A DNA stretch of 64,000 nucleotides from Achromobacter xylosoxidans. GTDB taxonomy: Bacteria; Pseudomonadota; Gammaproteobacteria; Burkholderiales; Burkholderiaceae_B. Position 1 is the stretch's first letter, and every line of letters starts with the position of its first letter. Location: contig NZ_CP061008.1 in NCBI RefSeq assembly GCF_014490035.1, positions 5,456,001 through 5,520,000 of the forward strand, in the 5' to 3' direction. The translations under genes and the position numbers were made by a program. Of the stretch, positions 7,937-16,051 are shown piece by piece. The notes beneath the pieces are model-generated. The model did no database searches and was not told where the DNA came from. It saw only the letters and a program-made list of their open reading frames with translations.

Positions 7937-9076
7937 TCACACTCCTGTCTCGTCTTCGGTCAGATAACAGCCGGGATCCTCGGCCCAGAGGTCGCCCGAC
8001 TGCTTCTGCGCACGGATGCGGGTGTTGCCGTTGCAGATGTCCAGGTAGGCGCAGCCGGCGCAGCGCCCCTTGACGGGCCGCGGCCGCAGCCGCAGCAGCT
8101 TGAGCAAGGGTTCGGCGGGATCCGACCAGATCTCCGAGAAGGGCCGCAGGCGCACGTTTCCCAGAGTGTAGTGCCACCACATGGTGTCGGCGTGGACATT
8201 GCCGCGGTTGTCGATGTTGGCGACGTTCATGCCGCTGGCGTTGCCGCCCCACAGGCGCAGCCTGGCCTCGATATGCGGCGCGCGCTGCGGGTACCGTCGA
8301 CGCACCCAGTGCAGGAAGAACACGCCGTCGGCATCGTTGTTGCCGGACGTGAACTCACGGGGTTTGCCGGCCACGGCATGTTCCAGGCAGGTCTCGAAGA
8401 TCCGCTCCATGGCCGCCCGCGTCATGCGGTGGTGACTGTCCTCGCCCCGGTTGCGGCCGCCGCGGCCCGCGTAGTTCAGGTGTGAAAAGTAGAAGCGGTC
8501 GACATTCTCGGCGTCCAGCAATGCCAGCAGCCCAGGAAGATCGTCGGCGTTGCCCTGGGTCATGGTGTAGCGGATGCCGACCTTCAGGCCGCGGTCCCGG
8601 CACAGCCGGATGCCTGCCAGCGAGGCATCGAACGCACCCGCCTCGCCCCGGAAGCGGTCGTGCGTCGCGCCCAGGCCATCCAGTGAAATGCCCACGTAGT
8701 CGAAGCCGCAGCCGGCGATGGACTCGATGTTGCGCCGGTCTATCAGGGTGCCGTTGGACGACAGGCCTACGTAAAAGCCCATGGCCTTGGCCCGGCGCGC
8801 AATCTCGAAAATGTCCGGCCGCAGCAGCGGTTCGCCGCCAGACAGGATCAGCGCCCTGACGCCGTGGGCATGCAGATCGTCCATGACCGCGCAGACCTCG
8901 GCGTAGTCCAGTTCGCCGGCAAAGTCCCTGTCGACCGAAGCGGAGTAGCAATGCCGGCAATGCAGATTGCAGCGCCGGATCAGGTTCCAGATCACCACGG
9001 GTCCGGCCGCCCCCCGGCGAGGCGCGAGCGGCGTGGGGCGCAGCAGTTCGGAGACGAAGGCAGAGATGCGGAACAT
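7937..9076 (-). CDS. nirJ: Heme d1 biosynthesis radical SAM protein NirJ
   Basis: The 379-residue radical SAM enzyme has the cluster motif CNLHCRHC (Cys36, Cys40, Cys43), GGEPLLRPD near residue 90, and a C-terminal SPASM-like cysteine set (CAGCAYLDIC and DPGC). NirJ removes propionate side chains from the didecarboxysiroheme intermediate on the way to heme d1. The ATG at 9076 has AGGA seven bases upstream and lies 13 bp after nirH, so the short upstream extension was rejected. It matches the family in length (about 380-390). Confidence 0.95.
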   Translation of the reverse strand: MFRISAFVSELLRPTPLAPRRGAAGPVVIWNLIRRCNLHCRHCYSASVDRDFAGELDYAEVCAVMDDLHAHGVRALILSGGEPLLRPDIFEIARRAKAMGFYVGLSSNGTLIDRRNIESIAGCGFDYVGISLDGLGATHDRFRGEAGAFDASLAGIRLCRDRGLKVGIRYTMTQGNADDLPGLLALLDAENVDRFYFSHLNYAGRGGRNRGEDSHHRMTRAAMERIFETCLEHAVAGKPREFTSGNNDADGVFFLHWVRRRYPQRAPHIEARLRLWGGNASGMNVANIDNRGNVHADTMWWHYTLGNVRLRPFSEIWSDPAEPLLKLLRLRPRPVKGRCAGCAYLDICNGNTRIRAQKQSGDLWAEDPGCYLTEDETGV

Positions 9077-9089
9077 GCGGAATTCCTCG

Positions 9090-9608
9090 CTATGCGTCCG
9101 GCCCACGGCCGTCTTTCAGGCGCAGGCCGGTCTTTTTCAGGATGGCCGAGGAAAACAGCACGTCGCGCGCACGCAGGGCGTCCGGAAAGCGCGCTTCCAA
9201 GGCCTCGGCGACTTCATCGATGCGCGCCAGCACCGCCGCGCGGTCGGCGCCGTGCAGCATGGCGTAGAGGTTGTAGCGCCACAGCGGCGGATGCCGGGGA
9301 CGCCGGTAGCAATGGCTTACTTCCGCACGCTGGCCCAGCCAGGCTCCCACGGCGTCGATCTGGCCGTCGTCCACATCCCAGACCGTCATGCCGTTGGCCA
9401 CGAATCCCAGCGCGTAGTGGTTGGGCACCACGCCGATGCGCCGTATCACGCCGCGCGCGAGCATGTCGCGCAAATGCGCCATCACCTCGGCTTCGGTGAC
9501 GCCCAGCCGCTCGGCCACGGCCCGGTACGGATCCCGCCGGATCGGCAGCCCGTCCTGCGTGGCTTGGACCAGGGACAGTTCGAACGGAGTCAGGCCGGCT
9601 GCGTCCAT
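9090..9608 (-). CDS. nirH: Siroheme decarboxylase subunit NirH (Lrp/AsnC type)
   Basis: This 172-residue protein has an N-terminal AsnC-like helix-turn-helix (~10-60) and an effector-domain-like C-terminus with SHCYRRPRHPPLW and YNLYAMLHG. These are hallmarks of the NirL/NirH half of siroheme decarboxylase, which converts siroheme to 12,18-didecarboxysiroheme. The helix-turn-helix fold is enzymatic here, not regulatory. Its ATG is one base after the nirG stop. The order D-L-G-H matches canonical nir clusters. Confidence 0.92.
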   Translation of the reverse strand: MDAAGLTPFELSLVQATQDGLPIRRDPYRAVAERLGVTEAEVMAHLRDMLARGVIRRIGVVPNHYALGFVANGMTVWDVDDGQIDAVGAWLGQRAEVSHCYRRPRHPPLWRYNLYAMLHGADRAAVLARIDEVAEALEARFPDALRARDVLFSSAILKKTGLRLKDGRGPDA

Positions 9609-9609
9609 C

Positions 9610-10095
9610 TCAGACCTCCAGCTTCATTTCAAGGAAGTACTCTCGTTCCTTCGGAAACGCCAGCACGGGCAGGCCCGTCTCCTGTTCGATGGCGCGCAAA
9701 CAGGCAGCCACATCGGCGGGATCAGCCGCCGCCAGCACGAACCACATGTTCAGCGCATGCTCGCGGCGGTAGTTGTGCGCAACCTCGATCCGGCGGTTGA
9801 CCAGGGCCACGACCCGCTCCCATTGCGCCTGCGGTACGGCCATCGCCGCCAGGCAGTAGGCACCGCCAGCGCGCTCGATCTGGAACAGCGGACCGAAACG
9901 GCTCAACGCGCCGCACTCGCGCAAGCGGGCCACGCGCGCGATCACGGCGTCTTCGTCCAGCCCCAGCGCCCGCGCGACGTCCGCGAACGGACGCGGGCTG
10001 ATGGGAAAGCCGCCCTGCAGGCGGTTGATCAGCTTGCGGTCGGCAGCGTCCAGCGCCAGCGGCACGCTCGCGGCAATGTTCTTGGGCCTAACCAT
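9610..10095 (-). CDS. nirG: Siroheme decarboxylase subunit NirG (Lrp/AsnC type)
   Basis: This 161-residue protein is of the NirD/NirG type. It has an AsnC-like N-terminal domain followed by VAHNYRREHALNMWFV, where the NHNY-like histidine and arginines line the substrate pocket, and it ends in a PKEREYFLEMKL strand. It should act with NirH in siroheme decarboxylation. The ATG at 10095 overlaps the end of nirDL by eight bases. A longer frame exists upstream, but the overlapping start fits the operon and the family length. Confidence 0.92.
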   Translation of the reverse strand: MVRPKNIAASVPLALDAADRKLINRLQGGFPISPRPFADVARALGLDEDAVIARVARLRECGALSRFGPLFQIERAGGAYCLAAMAVPQAQWERVVALVNRRIEVAHNYRREHALNMWFVLAAADPADVAACLRAIEQETGLPVLAFPKEREYFLEMKLEV

Positions 10096-11086
10096 GCGCC
10101 GCCTCTTCCGGCACGAACCTCGCGCCGCGCTGCTTGAAGCACCTGGTCGAAAACAGCACCGCATGCGGCCAGGCATCCAATCCGAGCCGGCCGGCGATGG
10201 CATCGCGCAGCGCCCGCACCGCTTCCCGCTCCTTGCCGTGGATCATGCAGAAGAGGTTGTAGGGCCACTGCGGCAAGCGCCGCGTGCGCCGGTAGCAGAG
10301 TGTGACGCCGGGCTCGGCACCCAGCCGCTCCCCCAGCGCATCCACCCGCGCGTCGTCCACGTTCCAGACGCACATCGCATTGGCGCGAAAACCCAGCTGG
10401 CGATGCCTGAGCACCACGCCGAAGCGACGGAACAGGCCTGCGCGCAGCCAGCGCTCCAGCAGGCGCAGCGTCTCGTCTTCATCCAGCCCCGTCGGCAGCC
10501 CCAACCGGCGATAGGGTTGCGCGCAAAGGTCCAACCCATTCTGCACGGCGTGGAGCAAGACCTCTTGCGCGCTGCCGGCGGGCGGCAGCGCGGCTGGACT
10601 GCCGCCGCGCTGCGGCGCTGCGCGTTGTTGTGGCGTACTCAGGCTGAAACCCAAGTCGATGTGGTACTCGGCCTCCATGGGCAAGGCCAGCGGCTCGCAG
10701 CCGGTATCTTGCCCGATCCGCGCCAGCAAGCGCGCCAACGCGCCAGGCGTGCGGCTGGCGGCCACAAACCACAGGTTCAGCGCATGCTCGCGCTCGTAGT
10801 TGTGATTGACCTGCGGCAGACTGCTGACGTAGGCGGCGACCTGATCCACGCGGCCGGCCGGCACCCGCATGCCGACCAGCGCGCTGGCGAAACAGGACTG
10901 GTGCAGCACCGGGCCGATCCGGCTCACCACGCCCGCTCGCTGCCACAGGCGAAAGCGCGCCAGCACCGTGTCTTCATCCAGGCCGACGCGCTCGGCCAGC
11001 AAGGCGTAGGGGCGCGAGACCAGCGGGAAGTCGCGCTGCCAGCCATCGAGCAGACGCAAATCTGTAGCGGACAGCTCAGAATCCAA
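10088..11086 (-). CDS. nirDL: Fused siroheme decarboxylase subunits NirD-NirL
   Basis: The 332-residue protein is a tandem fusion. Residues ~1-150 are NirD type (VNHNYEREHALNLWFV), and residues ~175-332 are NirL type (LCYRRTRRLPQW and YNLFCMIHG), joined by an Ala/Pro/Gln-rich linker. It decarboxylates siroheme together with NirG and NirH. No ATG is suitably placed. The best start is a TTG at 11086 with AGGAG eight bases upstream, inside the end of nirF, giving an 11-base overlap. The much longer open frame upstream only mirrors nirF. Fused nirDL genes are known in several denitrifiers. Confidence 0.88.
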   Translation of the reverse strand: MDSELSATDLRLLDGWQRDFPLVSRPYALLAERVGLDEDTVLARFRLWQRAGVVSRIGPVLHQSCFASALVGMRVPAGRVDQVAAYVSSLPQVNHNYEREHALNLWFVAASRTPGALARLLARIGQDTGCEPLALPMEAEYHIDLGFSLSTPQQRAAPQRGGSPAALPPAGSAQEVLLHAVQNGLDLCAQPYRRLGLPTGLDEDETLRLLERWLRAGLFRRFGVVLRHRQLGFRANAMCVWNVDDARVDALGERLGAEPGVTLCYRRTRRLPQWPYNLFCMIHGKEREAVRALRDAIAGRLGLDAWPHAVLFSTRCFKQRGARFVPEEAAHG

Positions 11087-12245
11087 TGCGGCCGCTCCTG
11101 TTGGTGAAGAAAATGCCGCTGGGCTTGGGAATGTCGAGCGTGGCGCCGCGTTGCAGCGTCCGGGTGTCGTACACCACGACCCGGTCATCGTCGCGTGCCG
11201 ACAGCCATACCGCCTCTCCGCGCGGCGTGAACTCCATGTGCAGCACGCCGCGGCCCGGCGCCAGCGTCCGGACCACGGCCAGGGTGTCGGTGTCGATGAC
11301 CTCCACCTGGCCGTTGTCGGGCACCGCGAAGTTGACCCAGACACGGCGGCCATCGGGCTGCGCCATGACGAACACCGGCTGGCCCAACGTGGCGATGCGG
11401 CCGGTTTCCTGCCAGGTGGCGGTATCCACCACCAGCACCTCGTGCCTGCCGATGGCGGGCAGGAACAGCCGGCCGCCCGCCGCGCTCCAGCCTCGCAGAT
11501 GGGGCATCTTGTAGACCGGCAGCGCTTCCTCGCCGCGCCCATAGCCCTGCAGGATCTTGCGCACGCCAGCCTCCGGATGCCAGAGGTCCATCATGGCCAG
11601 CGCATCCTCGCCAAACAGCCCGGCGATGTAATAGCGGCCGTCAGGGGTGACGAGCGCATCGTAGGGTTGACGGCCGGCCTCATAGCGCTGCGTGGCCGGG
11701 CGGGCGGGGTCCGACAGATCGGTGATCCAGATCTCGCCCGCGTCGAACAGCGCGTAGGCGAACTTCTGTCCGGGCAGGTCCGCCAGGCCGACCACTTTGG
11801 AACGCTTGCCCGGCGCATACTCGGCCGGCACTTCGCTGATCTGGCGCAAGGTCTGGGCATCGAATACCTTGATGCCGCCAGGCGTGTAGTTCTGCACCAC
11901 GATCAGCCGGCCGTCCTGCGAAATGGCGCCGCCGATTGCATTGCCGGACTGGATGATGCGGCGGTCCACGCGCCTCCGCAGCAGATCCACCTTGCTCAGC
12001 CCGCCGTCGCGGCCGAAGACGTAGCCGTAGCGGCCATCGCGGGAATAGGCGATGTGCGCGTGGGAAAGATCGCCCAGCCCTTCGACCCGCGCCAGCCGGG
12101 TCTGTCCGCTGGTTTCGACGATGGAGACGGCGCCATCGGCACGCTCGATCACCATGCCCAGGTCGTTGGTGCCGCGCGGGTCGGTAGCCGCTGCGCAGCC
12201 GGCCAGCGCAACGGCGGCCAGGACAAGCAGGAGTCGCAGTTTCAT
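11076..12245 (-). CDS. nirF: Heme d1 biosynthesis protein NirF (lipoprotein, d1-type propeller)
   Basis: This 389-residue protein starts with a lipoprotein signal (MKLRLLLVLAAVALAGC), so it is probably anchored in the periplasm. The rest is a d1-like beta-propeller without a cytochrome c domain. It contains HAHIAYSRDGRYGYVFGRDG, PVYKMPHLRGW and a C-terminal PKPSGIFFTN that resembles the end of the nirN-like protein. NirF is required for heme d1 production and is thought to act on a late precursor. The ATG at 12245 was chosen because the signal peptide begins there. It starts seven bases after nirC. Confidence 0.94.
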   Translation of the reverse strand: MKLRLLLVLAAVALAGCAAATDPRGTNDLGMVIERADGAVSIVETSGQTRLARVEGLGDLSHAHIAYSRDGRYGYVFGRDGGLSKVDLLRRRVDRRIIQSGNAIGGAISQDGRLIVVQNYTPGGIKVFDAQTLRQISEVPAEYAPGKRSKVVGLADLPGQKFAYALFDAGEIWITDLSDPARPATQRYEAGRQPYDALVTPDGRYYIAGLFGEDALAMMDLWHPEAGVRKILQGYGRGEEALPVYKMPHLRGWSAAGGRLFLPAIGRHEVLVVDTATWQETGRIATLGQPVFVMAQPDGRRVWVNFAVPDNGQVEVIDTDTLAVVRTLAPGRGVLHMEFTPRGEAVWLSARDDDRVVVYDTRTLQRGATLDIPKPSGIFFTNRSGRIGF

Positions 12246-12252
12246 GAACCTT

Positions 12253-12600
12253 CTATTCCTCAGGAAAGCCTTGGAGCAGGCGCGCGGCGATCCAGGCGGC
12301 TTCGTCGGGCGCAAGCATGCCGCGCCACCCGGGCATGGCGGTGCCGGGCAGCCCGTGCAGAATCGCCTGTTCGAGATAGGCCGGCGGCTTGCCGGCAAGC
12401 GCTTGCGGCGTCAGCGCCGGCCCCAGGCCGCCACTCAGGCGCAATCCATGGCAGGAGCCGCAGTCCTGCCGCACCAGGTGGATGAGCCGCTGCCGATCGG
12501 CGGGATCGAGGTCCGGCGCCGCCTGCACCTGGCCCGCCGCCGCGCCCAGCCCCGTGCAACAGGCCAGCGCCAGGCATGTCAGGCCGCGACCGGGGCGCAT
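12253..12600 (-). CDS. nirC: Periplasmic c-type cytochrome NirC
   Basis: The 115-residue protein has a signal peptide (~1-28, ending VQA) and one heme site, CGSCH, near residues 47-51. A C-terminal GLPGTAMPGWRGML segment carries the likely axial methionine. NirC donates electrons to heme d1 enzymes in related clusters. Its start overlaps nirE by 22 bases, and nirF follows closely, so it is mid-operon. Confidence 0.92.
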   Translation of the reverse strand: MRPGRGLTCLALACCTGLGAAAGQVQAAPDLDPADRQRLIHLVRQDCGSCHGLRLSGGLGPALTPQALAGKPPAYLEQAILHGLPGTAMPGWRGMLAPDEAAWIAARLLQGFPEE

Positions 12601-13370
12601 GGCTCGGCCGTGTCACGCAACAGCAGCTGTCCCGCCGCGGCGGCGGACCATGCCCGCTGCGCCAGACGTACCACGTCGCCGACCACCAGCAGCGTGGGCG
12701 GCTTGAAGCCGGCCACCAGCTGCGGAATCTGGCGCAAGGGGGCCACCGTCCAGTCCTGGGCTTCGGTGGTGCCGGAATGAACCAGCGCGGCCGGCGTATC
12801 GCCGCCACGCCCATGCCGCTGCAAGGACGCGACGATCTCGGCGGCGTTGGCAACCCCCATGTAGAACACCAGGGTACAGGTGGGATCGACCAGCGAACTC
12901 CAGTCCAGTTCAAGACCAGCATCGTCCCGCAGATGGCCCGTGATGAAACGCACGCTGGCCGCCACGCCCCGATGCGTCAAAGGAATGCCCAACGCTGCCG
13001 CGCAGCCATTGGCGGCGCTGATGCCCGGCACGACCTCAACCGGTACGCCATGCCGGGACAGGAACAGCAGTTCTTCGCCGCCCCGGCCGAAAATGAACGG
13101 ATCACCGCCCTTCAAGCGCACGACGCGGGAGCAAGACCCCGCCAGCGCCAACAGCAACTGATGGATGTCTTCCTGCCGATGCCGGCAGTCGCCCACCATC
13201 TTGCCGACGTCATGGAATTGTGCGGCGGGATTGATGAGGGGCAGAATGCCGGCGCCCACCAGCCGGTCACAGACCACGGCATCGGCCTGCTGCAACAGCC
13301 GCAAGGCGCGCACCGTCAGCAGCTCGGGATCGCCCGGACCGGCGCCAACCAGGTAAACCGTTCCGCTCAC
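12579..13370 (-). CDS. nirE: Uroporphyrinogen-III C-methyltransferase NirE (SUMT)
   Basis: The 263-residue enzyme uses two SAM molecules to turn uroporphyrinogen III into precorrin-2, the entry step of siroheme and heme d1 synthesis. Motifs are VGAGPGDPELLTVRALRLL near the N-terminus, VRLKGGDPFIFGRGGEE (~90), and VVPGISAANGCAAALGIPLTHR (~115-136). The start is a GTG at 13370 behind a GGGAGGG ribosome site; a longer frame upstream has no supporting signal. It is the first gene of the minus-strand heme d1 operon. It compensates for the degenerate methyltransferase region of the CysG-like protein at 6278-7270. Confidence 0.94.
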   Translation of the reverse strand: MSGTVYLVGAGPGDPELLTVRALRLLQQADAVVCDRLVGAGILPLINPAAQFHDVGKMVGDCRHRQEDIHQLLLALAGSCSRVVRLKGGDPFIFGRGGEELLFLSRHGVPVEVVPGISAANGCAAALGIPLTHRGVAASVRFITGHLRDDAGLELDWSSLVDPTCTLVFYMGVANAAEIVASLQRHGRGGDTPAALVHSGTTEAQDWTVAPLRQIPQLVAGFKPPTLLVVGDVVRLAQRAWSAAAAGQLLLRDTAEPCAPVAA

Positions 13371-13608
13371 TACTCCCTCCCTTGCAGCCGCGCTGCGCAA
13401 ATAAGGCTTCAGGAGGAAGTGTAGGTAGCGGGATGACGACGCAGTAGGTACGGTCCGTGCCGCCGCCATGGGTGCGCCGGCCGCGCCCAGCGTATTTTCC
13501 TCGCGATTCGCCGAGAGCCGCCACAAGGCGTAGTATGAGGACAGCCGCTGTTCACGCTCCTAGGGCCGCGCGCACTCGCGCCGCCCTCCCCACCCTCAGG
13601 AGGTAGTC

Positions 13609-14046
13609 ATGTACAAGCACATACTCATCCCCATCGACGGATCCGAACGCTCATATGCCGGCCTGGCGCAAGGACTGGGCCTGGCCAGCGCCCTGGGTGC
13701 AAGCGTCACGGTGCTGACGGTGTACAGCGCCTACCGCCCCACTTCCATGGAAACGGTGCATCTGGAAGGGGTGCATACGGAGTATGAGCGCGAGGCCAAG
13801 GAGCTCGCCAGGTCGTACCTGTCGCAAGCGGCCGCGCAGGCCACCGCCGCGGGCGTGTCCTGCACCACCGAAATGCGCGAAAGCAATAACCCGGCGCAGA
13901 CCATCATCGATATCGCCATGACGCAAGGCTGCGACCTGATCGCCATGGCCTCGCGCGGCCATGGCGGGCTGGCGGCCGTGCTGCTGGGCAGCCAGACGCA
14001 GAAGGTGATGGCGCATTCGACGCTGCCGGTGATCGTCTACCGCTAG
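13609..14046 (+). CDS. Universal stress protein (UspA family)
   Basis: This 145-residue cytoplasmic protein opens with ILIPIDGSE, and has CDLIAMASRGHGG followed by VLLGSQTQKV, the nucleotide-binding C-terminus of ATP-binding Usp proteins. The ATG follows AGGAGG directly. It is transcribed divergently from nirE across 238 bp. UspA proteins are often induced under low oxygen, which would fit the neighbourhood, but no FNR box was found. Confidence 0.93.
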   Translation: MYKHILIPIDGSERSYAGLAQGLGLASALGASVTVLTVYSAYRPTSMETVHLEGVHTEYEREAKELARSYLSQAAAQATAAGVSCTTEMRESNNPAQTIIDIAMTQGCDLIAMASRGHGGLAAVLLGSQTQKVMAHSTLPVIVYR

Positions 14047-14071
14047 CGCCGCCCCCTTTCCCGGACTTGCG

Positions 14072-14998
14072 CTAGGCCGGGACGCGCGCCCGGTAGGTCT
14101 TCGGTATGCCAGCGGCGGCCACGCCGCTGCGCAGGCTTTCCTGCGGCAGCGCCTGGGCCAGCAAGGGCCGCGCCTGCAACAGCCGCGACAGATCCACGCC
14201 CGTGCGGTAGCCCATGCTTTCCAGCATGAAGACCAGGTCTTCGGTAACGATGTTGCCCGACGCGCCAGGCGCGAAGGGGCAGCCGCCCAAGCCGCCCAGG
14301 CAGGAATCGAAGGCGCGGATGCCCTCGTCCAGCCCGGCCAGCGCATTGGCCAGGCCCAGTCCCATCGTGTCGTGCAGATGCAGCTTGACCAGCCGCGCGC
14401 CCACGGCGTCCTGCGCGGCGCGCACCGCATCGCGCACCAGCGCCGGATGGGCATAGCCCACGGTGTCTGCCAGCGCGATCTCGTCTGCGCCTGCCAACGC
14501 GGCGGCGGCGGCCACCTGCGCGACACGGCGCACCGGCACCGCGCCTTCGAGCGAACAGCCGAAGGCGGTGGCGACCGCCGCATCGATGCGCATGGGCCGC
14601 GGCTGTGCCCGCGCCCAATCGACAATGGCGGCCAGCACCTCCACCTGCGCGTCGGTGCCCTTGCCCACGTTGGCGCGGCTATGCGTGTCGCTGACCGAGA
14701 CGGGAAACGACAGCGCGTGCGCGCCAGCCTCGTAGGCGGCAATGGCGCCCTTGAGGTTGCAGACCAGAGCGACGACGGTCAGCCCGTCGATCTTCAGGAC
14801 CTCGGGCAGGACGGCGCCCGTATCGGCCATCTGCGGCACCAACCGCGGCGACACGAAGCTGCCCGCCTCGATCTCGCGCAGGCCGGCATCGGCCAGTTGC
14901 CGGATCCAGCGCAGCTTATCGGCCGCGGACATCATGCCCTTGGCCATCTGCAGCCCGTCGCGCGGACCCACTTCGCAAAGCCTGATTTCCTGGTTCAT
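14072..14998 (-). CDS. Hydroxymethylglutaryl-CoA lyase family protein
   Basis: The 308-residue TIM-barrel enzyme belongs to the HMG-CoA lyase/DRE-TIM group. It begins with CEVGPRDGLQ (metal-binding Asp), has KLHLHDTMGLGLANALAG (metal-binding histidines) near 200, and carries the catalytic cysteine in GGLGGCPFAPGASGN near 235-248. It would cleave a 3-hydroxy-3-methylglutaryl-type CoA thioester to acetoacetate or a similar acid plus acetyl-CoA. It is the third gene of a run with a Bug binding protein and a CaiB CoA-transferase, which points to uptake, activation and cleavage of an organic acid. The natural substrate is not certain. Confidence 0.9.
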   Translation of the reverse strand: MNQEIRLCEVGPRDGLQMAKGMMSAADKLRWIRQLADAGLREIEAGSFVSPRLVPQMADTGAVLPEVLKIDGLTVVALVCNLKGAIAAYEAGAHALSFPVSVSDTHSRANVGKGTDAQVEVLAAIVDWARAQPRPMRIDAAVATAFGCSLEGAVPVRRVAQVAAAAALAGADEIALADTVGYAHPALVRDAVRAAQDAVGARLVKLHLHDTMGLGLANALAGLDEGIRAFDSCLGGLGGCPFAPGASGNIVTEDLVFMLESMGYRTGVDLSRLLQARPLLAQALPQESLRSGVAAAGIPKTYRARVPA

Positions 14999-15021
14999 GT
15001 GCTGTCCTTTTCCCGGCCCGC

Positions 15022-15981
15022 CTACTGCTGCACCACGATGCCCGCGCTTTCGATGGTCTGGCGCGCCTTGGCGATATCCGAATTGATCAGCGCGGCAAAC
15101 CGTTCGGTGGACACCGGATCGGTTTCCAGGCCTTGCGCGGCCAGCGCCTCCTGCACGTCCTTGCGCGCCAGCAGCTTGTTGAAGTCGCTGTTCAGGCGCG
15201 ACACGATGGCGGGCGGCGTCTTGGCCGGAGCCAGCACGCCGTAGTAGGTCACCACGCTGAAATCCTTGTAGCCCAGCTCCGCGACCGTGGGCACCTCCGG
15301 CAGCGCCGGATTGCGCTTGGGCGAGGTGACCGCCAGCGCGCGCACCTTGCCGGACTTGATCAGCGTGGCCGCCGACGAGATCGAAGAGCCCGCAAACTGC
15401 AGATGCCCGCCCATCAGGTCCGCCAGCGCCGGCGCCGAGCCCTTGTACGGCACGTGCTGCATCTTGAAGCCGGCCGCGTGCTGCAGCATTTCGATGGCGA
15501 TGTGCACGCCGCCGCCCGTGCCCGAGGTGCCATAGGAGATCTTGTTCGGATCCTTCTTGGCGGCGTCGATCACTTCGGGCAGCGTCTTGTAGGGCGAGCT
15601 GTCCGACACCAGCAGCACCATCGGCGTGGTGGCCACCAACGCCACCGGGGCCAGGTCCTTGACCGGGTCGTACGACACCTTCATCAGCAGCGGAATCAGG
15701 GTGACGTTGTCGGACTGGCCGATCACCAGGTCGTAACCCTGGGCAGGCGAACGCGCCGCTTCGGCCAGGCCCAGCGCCGTGCCCGCGCCCGGCTTGTTCT
15801 CGGGGATGACGGACCAGCCGTTGAGTTCATGCAACTTGGTGCTCATCAGGCGACCGATGTAGTCGGTGCCCCCTCCCGGCGTGGACGGGATGATGATGCG
15901 GATGGGCTTGCTGGGATAGTCCTGGGCGTGTGCGGCACAGGCGGCGGCCAGCGCGGCCACCGCGAACAGTTTGCGGATCAT
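15022..15981 (-). CDS. Bug/TctC family periplasmic solute-binding protein
   Basis: The 319-residue protein has a signal peptide (~1-19, ending AAHA) and the Bug fold. PSKPIRIIIPSTPGGGTD lies at the mature N-terminus, and MQHVPYKGSAPALADLMGGH near the ligand pocket is diagnostic. These proteins bind carboxylates or amino acids, sometimes for TctAB transporters, none of which is encoded here. The ATG at 15981 has GGAGA upstream. It lies between the lyase and CoA-transferase genes, so the ligand may be the same organic acid. Confidence 0.93.
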   Translation of the reverse strand: MIRKLFAVAALAAACAAHAQDYPSKPIRIIIPSTPGGGTDYIGRLMSTKLHELNGWSVIPENKPGAGTALGLAEAARSPAQGYDLVIGQSDNVTLIPLLMKVSYDPVKDLAPVALVATTPMVLLVSDSSPYKTLPEVIDAAKKDPNKISYGTSGTGGGVHIAIEMLQHAAGFKMQHVPYKGSAPALADLMGGHLQFAGSSISSAATLIKSGKVRALAVTSPKRNPALPEVPTVAELGYKDFSVVTYYGVLAPAKTPPAIVSRLNSDFNKLLARKDVQEALAAQGLETDPVSTERFAALINSDIAKARQTIESAGIVVQQ

Positions 15982-16051
15982 CTTGTCTCCTCTTCGATGG
16001 AAGTCTTGGCGGTCTGCGCCGCCTCGACCGATATCGGGCGCTACCGCCCGT

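Noticed and set aside
10096..10203. Longer N-terminus for nirG
   Set aside because: The extra residues mirror nirDL. The ATG at 10095 gives the family length and the usual short overlap.
8967..13424. Plus-strand frames through the nir operon
   Set aside because: They lie opposite nirJ, nirH, nirG, nirDL, nirF, nirC and nirE, and encode Arg/Gln/His-rich sequence without domains.
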